The translations under genes and the position numbers were made by a program. The notes under the pieces were generated by a model that was given only the letters and a program-made list of their open reading frames with translations, was not told the DNA's origin and made no database searches. Shown here piece by piece: positions 60,924 through 64,000 of a DNA stretch of 64,000 bases. This stretch comes from Pseudomonas sp. S30 (GTDB lineage: Bacteria; Pseudomonadota; Gammaproteobacteria; Pseudomonadales; Pseudomonadaceae). Position 1 is the first letter of the stretch; each line of letters opens with the position of its first letter. The stretch lies in NCBI RefSeq assembly GCF_016518545.1, contig NZ_JACVTO010000014.1, positions 62,001 to 126,000 of the forward strand, in the 5' to 3' direction.

Positions 60924-61964
60924 ATGACAGACAAGAGCCAACAATTTGCCAGCGACAACTACTCCGGCATCTGCCCCGAGGCCTGGGCGGCCATGGAGCA
61001 CGCCAACCAGGGCCATCAACGCGCGTACGGCGACGACGACTGGACGGCGCGGGCAGCGGATCATTTTCGCCGCCTGTTCGAGACCGACTGCGAGGTGTTC
61101 TTCGCCTTCAACGGCACCGCTGCCAACTCGCTGGCGCTGTCGTCCCTGTGCCAGAGCTATCACAGCGTGATCTGCTCGGAGACCGCGCACGTGGAAACCG
61201 ACGAGTGCGGTGCCCCGGAGTTCTTCTCCAATGGCTCGAAACTGCTCACTGCCGCCAGCATCGCTGGCAAGCTCACGCCGCAGTCGATCCGCGACGTGGC
61301 ACTCAAGCGCCAGGACATCCACTATCCCAAGCCGCGCGTGGTCACCCTCACCCAGGCGACCGAGGTCGGCAGCGTCTACCGCCCGGAAGAACTCAAGGCG
61401 ATCAGCACCACCTGCAAGGAGCTCGGGCTGCACCTGCACATGGACGGCGCGCGCTTCTCCAACGCCTGCGCGTTCCTTGGCTGCTCGCCGGCTGAGCTGA
61501 CCTGGAAGGCGGGGGTCGATGTGTTGTGTTTCGGCGGCACCAAGAACGGCATGGCCGTGGGCGAAGCGATCCTGTTCTTCAACCGCGAGCTGGCCGAGGA
61601 TTTCGACTACCGCTGCAAGCAGGCCGGCCAACTGGCGTCGAAGATGCGTTTCCTGTCGGCGCCCTGGGTCGGCCTGCTGGAGGACGGCGCCTGGTTGCGT
61701 CACGCACAGCATGCCAATCAGTGCGCGCAACTGCTGGCGTCGCTGGTCAGCGACCTGCCTGAGGTCAAGCTGATGTTCCCGGTGCAAGCCAACGGCGTGT
61801 TCCTGCAACTGCCGGAGCCGGCCCTGGAGGCGCTGCGCGCCAGGGGCTGGCGCTTCTATACTTTCATCGGCAGCGGCGGCGCGCGTTTCATGTGTTCGTG
61901 GGACACCGAAGAGAACCGCGTGCGTGAACTGGCAGCGGACATCAGAGCGGTGTTGAACACCTGA
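60924..61964 (+). CDS. ltaE: Low-specificity L-threonine aldolase
   Basis: LtaE cleaves L-threonine and allo-threonine to glycine and acetaldehyde. The 346-aa PLP enzyme shows NYSGICPEAWAAMEHANQGH, HMDGARFSNA (PLP aspartate region) and the PLP-lysine motif CFGGTKNGMAVGEAILFF. The start MTDKSQQFASDNYSG gives the family length. Its glycine product links it to the nearby glyA. Confidence 0.95.
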   Translation: MTDKSQQFASDNYSGICPEAWAAMEHANQGHQRAYGDDDWTARAADHFRRLFETDCEVFFAFNGTAANSLALSSLCQSYHSVICSETAHVETDECGAPEFFSNGSKLLTAASIAGKLTPQSIRDVALKRQDIHYPKPRVVTLTQATEVGSVYRPEELKAISTTCKELGLHLHMDGARFSNACAFLGCSPAELTWKAGVDVLCFGGTKNGMAVGEAILFFNRELAEDFDYRCKQAGQLASKMRFLSAPWVGLLEDGAWLRHAQHANQCAQLLASLVSDLPEVKLMFPVQANGVFLQLPEPALEALRARGWRFYTFIGSGGARFMCSWDTEENRVRELAADIRAVLNT

Positions 61965-62052
61965 TCGGCGCCCTCACCGCCGCCCTGAGTCGTCCCGTCG
62001 CAACGCAGCACGGGCGAGCGCAGATGCACTTCACCCCAGAGCCTAGGTAGCC

Positions 62053-62355
62053 CTAGGCCTCGCCCAAGGTCCGGGCGATGGCATCGACCGCCGCGTCGAC
62101 CTTGGCCTGGGTCTGCTCCAGGGTGCGCTGGTGCTCACGCTGCAGCTCGATCTGACGTGAGCACAGGTTCAGCGCCGCCAGAACCAGCAGCTTGTCGCCG
62201 ATCAGGGTCGGAAACTTGCGCTTGGTTTCACCGAGGGCCGCGTTGAGCATGTGCGCCGCCTGCGACAACGTCTGCTCCTCGCCCACCGGCGCCTTGAGCG
62301 AATACTCGGTGCCCAGGATGCTCACCACGCTGATCGACTGCGAAGGCAGGCTCAT
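62053..62355 (-). CDS. ZapA-like cell division protein
   Basis: The 100-aa protein has the ZapA layout: an N-terminal beta-rich head (SISVVSILGTEYSLKAPVGE), the helical segment DKLLVLAALNLCSRQIELQR and a C-terminal coiled coil. ZapA binds FtsZ and stabilises the division ring. The canonical Pseudomonas zapA lies next to the 6S RNA gene and ygfA, which are absent here, so this may be a second ZapA-like protein. It starts by overlap with the coiled-coil gene. Confidence 0.72.
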   Translation of the reverse strand: MSLPSQSISVVSILGTEYSLKAPVGEEQTLSQAAHMLNAALGETKRKFPTLIGDKLLVLAALNLCSRQIELQREHQRTLEQTQAKVDAAVDAIARTLGEA

Positions 62356-62582
62356 GCGCCGACGGTACCTGCGCTGGCACGCTCGACCAGGGCCTGGATG
62401 CGCGCGGCGGTGGCGCCGTTCTGCTCTTCCTGCTCCATCAGCGAAAGCTGCAGGGTCTCGTTCTCTTCCTTGGCCTGGGCCAGCGCCTGATCGAGCTGCT
62501 GGTTCTGCTCGGTCAGTTGGGCGTTCTTGTGCATCAGGTCGGCGACCAGTTGCTCGAGTTGATTCAGGGAAGCTTCCAACAT
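62352..62582 (-). CDS. TIGR02449 small coiled-coil protein
   Basis: The 76-aa product starts MLEASLNQLEQLVADLMHKN and is almost entirely heptad coiled coil (LTEQNQQLDQALAQAKEENE). It belongs to the small proteins that precede zapA in gammaproteobacteria and resembles ZapB. Its stop overlaps the ZapA-like start. An upstream in-frame extension rich in Ser/Cys is rejected. Confidence 0.78.
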   Translation of the reverse strand: MLEASLNQLEQLVADLMHKNAQLTEQNQQLDQALAQAKEENETLQLSLMEQEEQNGATAARIQALVERASAGTVGA

Positions 62583-62769
62583 GCGTCTATCTCGGGTTGT
62601 TGCAAAGGGCGCACACGATAAAGAAAAGCACGCGCCCCCGCCATTAAAAAACAGGTACGAAAGGCTTTCGTTCCGGCACATTGACAGGGTGGAGGGGATC
62701 TTGTTCCGACTTGGATCAACCGCCTGTCCGCCCAGGCGATTGTAGAACGCTGAATTTCTACGCCCTTCC

Positions 62770-62796
62770 TAAAGACTCGTAGGGCATTACCGATAG
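62770..62796 (+). promoter_or_regulatory. FliA (sigma28) promoter of the decayed chemoreceptor gene
   Basis: TAAAGACT (62770-62777), 11 bases, ACCGATAG (62789-62796) matches the TAAAGTTT-N11-GCCGATAA flagellar consensus at most positions. It drives the chemoreceptor remnant directly downstream. Confidence 0.75.
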
Positions 62797-62856
62797 GCTT
62801 GTAAGATCAATTTCTTCGCACGGACGCGAGCCTTCTCCGGACTCGACGTCATCTCA

Positions 62857-63293
62857 TTACGCTCCCTCAATATCGCACCCCGTGCGCTTCTCGGTTTCTC
62901 GCTGATCGGCCTGCTGATGCTGGGCCTGGGTGTGTTCTCCCTCGTGCAGATGGGCCAGATACGCCAGGCAGGCCTGACCATCGAACGGATCAACGTGCCC
63001 AGTATCCAGCTGCTCGATGAGCTGACGGCCGACAACCTGCGCCTGCGCACCTTGTCGTATCGGCTGCTGGTCAACCGCGAGGCCCAGGACGAGACCCTGC
63101 GCCTGATGGACGAGCGCAACCAGCAATCGACCCGCGAAAGCGAACGCATGATCGGCAGTATCCAGGGGGCACCGAGCAGGTCGTGGCGTCCATGCGCACC
63201 AGCACCGAACGGGCCGAGTCGAGCCTGAACATCGCCCGCGGCGCCGGCCTGGCGGTGGACCTCAACGGCCTGGTGGCGCGCTTTCGCACTTGA
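62857..63293 (+). pseudogene. Methyl-accepting chemotaxis protein, decayed
   Basis: The first frame reads LRSLNIAPRALLGFSLIGLL and continues through the membrane helix and about 100 residues of ligand-domain helix (MGQIRQAGLTIERINVPSIQ). At about 63165 it switches frame into ASMRTSTERAESSLNIARGA, a C-terminal chemoreceptor segment, and then directly to NGLVARFRT and a stop. The HAMP and signalling domains are missing, so two internal deletions are likely. The expected start codon position reads TTA. An intact FliA promoter lies upstream. Confidence 0.85.
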
Positions 63294-63321
63294 GGCAGTT
63301 GCCCGCTTCGAGCGGCAATGA

Positions 63322-63350
63322 AAAACGGCCGATGCATGATCGGCCGTTTT
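63322..63350. terminator. Bidirectional terminator between the chemoreceptor remnant and gbcB
   Basis: AAAACGGCCGAT (63322-63333) and ATCGGCCGTTTT (63339-63350) form a 12-bp perfect stem with a 5-base loop, A-rich on one side and T-rich on the other, suiting both converging genes. Confidence 0.88.
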
Positions 63351-63393
63351 CCTCAGACGTGCAGCAGGCCATGGACAGCCCGCGGCTCGCGCC

Positions 63394-64000
63394 TCAGTAG
63401 TCGATGCGCACGTCGCCCTTGGGCGTGCTGCAGCACGACAGGATGTAGCCTTCGGCTTCGTCTTCCTCGGTGATGCCGCCGTTGTGCTCCATCTCCACCT
63501 CGCCCCCGAGCTTGAGCACCTTGCAGGTGCCGCAGATACCCATGCCGCAGGCCTTGGGGATCATCAGGCCGACTTTCGCAGCGGCGGCATGCACCGTTTC
63601 GCCGGGGGCGATGCGGATGCTCTTGTCGCTGCCGATGAACTCCACCAGGTTCAGGTCGCTCACGTCCACTTCAGGCGCCTCGGCCGCCGCCTCGGCGTGT
63701 TCCACGGCATCGGCCTTGGCTTCGGGCGGGGTCGCGCCGAAGGATTCCTCGTGGTAGTTCTTCATGTCGAAGCCCACCGCTTCGAGCATGCGCTTGACCG
63801 CGCTCATGTAGGGCGTGGGCCCGCAGCAGAAGATCACGCGTTCCAGGTAGTCCGGCGCGATCAACTCCATCAGACGCTGGTTCAGGTAACCCCGATAGCC
63901 CGCCCAGGGCTCGCCCAGGCCATGCTTCTCGCAAATGATGTGCAGGCTGAAGTTCGGCACCCGCGAAGCCATCTGCTCCAGCTCGCGGTGATAGATGATG
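63394..64000 (-). CDS. gbcB: Glycine betaine demethylase reductase GbcB, C-terminal part
   Basis: About 201 C-terminal residues are visible; the start is beyond the window. The NAD/FAD-domain end (YLERVIFCCGPTPYMSAVKR) is followed by an acidic linker and a [2Fe-2S] ferredoxin domain with CGMGICGTC and a final Cys in ILSCCSTPKGD. This fits GbcB, which feeds electrons to the Rieske oxygenase GbcA in glycine betaine demethylation. Context (sox, glyA, purU, fdhA) agrees. Other hybrid oxidoreductases have the same layout. Confidence 0.85.
   Translation of the reverse strand, partial: IIYHRELEQMASRVPNFSLHIICEKHGLGEPWAGYRGYLNQRLMELIAPDYLERVIFCCGPTPYMSAVKRMLEAVGFDMKNYHEESFGATPPEAKADAVEHAEAAAEAPEVDVSDLNLVEFIGSDKSIRIAPGETVHAAAAKVGLMIPKACGMGICGTCKVLKLGGEVEMEHNGGITEEDEAEGYILSCCSTPKGDVRIDY

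Noticed and set aside
61965..62052. 6S RNA (ssrS) downstream of the zapA-like gene
   Set aside because: The gap to ltaE is under 90 bases and shows no long 6S-like stem, while Pseudomonas 6S RNA is roughly twice that size.

Overview
The window is high-GC Gammaproteobacterial chromosome. Gene content and order point to the Pseudomonas putida group: bioBFHCD beside comF, glcB, a Fur/FecI-type siderophore receptor locus, the waa LPS-core cluster, glnE, aceEF-dipA-msrA, creBCD, and soxBDAG-purU-fdhA next to glyA, ltaE and gbcB. This assignment rests on remembered synteny and protein similarity, not on a search.

Layout. 1-5.1 kb: the start of an acyl-CoA dehydrogenase, a small conserved protein and the biotin operon bioBFHCD (minus strand), with a candidate BirA operator upstream. 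5.2-8.8 kb: comF, a ModE-like regulator, srkA and rarD (plus). 9.4-14.9 kb: malate synthase G, a receiver-only response regulator, a cNMP/CBS/DUF294 protein and a DnaQ-like exonuclease. 15.0-20.4 kb: an iron-uptake locus (FecI sigma, FecR, TonB receptor, PepSY protein, 58-aa membrane protein) behind a Fur box. 20.5-23.3 kb: a 930-aa dermonecrotic-toxin-like protein whose 3' end overlaps the LPS cluster. 23.3-30.2 kb: waaF-waaC-waaG-waaP and three further lipopolysaccharide-kinase-fold genes. 30.4-42.4 kb: glnE, then divergent aceE-aceF, dipA, msrA and a GST. 42.4-49.7 kb: creBCD, a retropepsin-like protein, a YihG-type acyltransferase, a DUF2780 protein and fdhA. 50.0-57.5 kb: purU, soxG, soxA, soxD, soxB and glyA. 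57.6-60.6 kb: an uncharacterised cassette of MFS transporter, tandem RmlC-like cupin protein and 87-aa protein, with a MITE-like inverted repeat inside it. 60.9-64 kb: ltaE, a ZapA-like/coiled-coil pair, a decayed chemoreceptor gene and the C-terminal part of gbcB.

Functional logic. The right third is a one-carbon unit. GbcB (with GbcA outside the window) starts demethylation of glycine betaine, SoxBDAG demethylates sarcosine to glycine, GlyA and LtaE interconvert glycine, serine and threonine, and PurU and FdhA deal with formyl-THF and formaldehyde. The centre joins LPS-core phosphorylation with pyruvate dehydrogenase and c-di-GMP turnover. The iron locus is a self-contained cell-surface signalling and uptake operon.

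Most of the window is ordinary core genome. The parts I cannot explain from known systems are the 87-aa protein/tandem-cupin/MFS cassette (57.6-60.6 kb), the toxin-like gene (20.5-23.3 kb), the ZapA-like pair lacking its usual 6S RNA neighbour, and several operator-like elements: a BirA box in comF, paired FadR/PdhR-type palindromes before aceE, a three-copy 11-bp repeat before creD, and a palindrome before ltaE.
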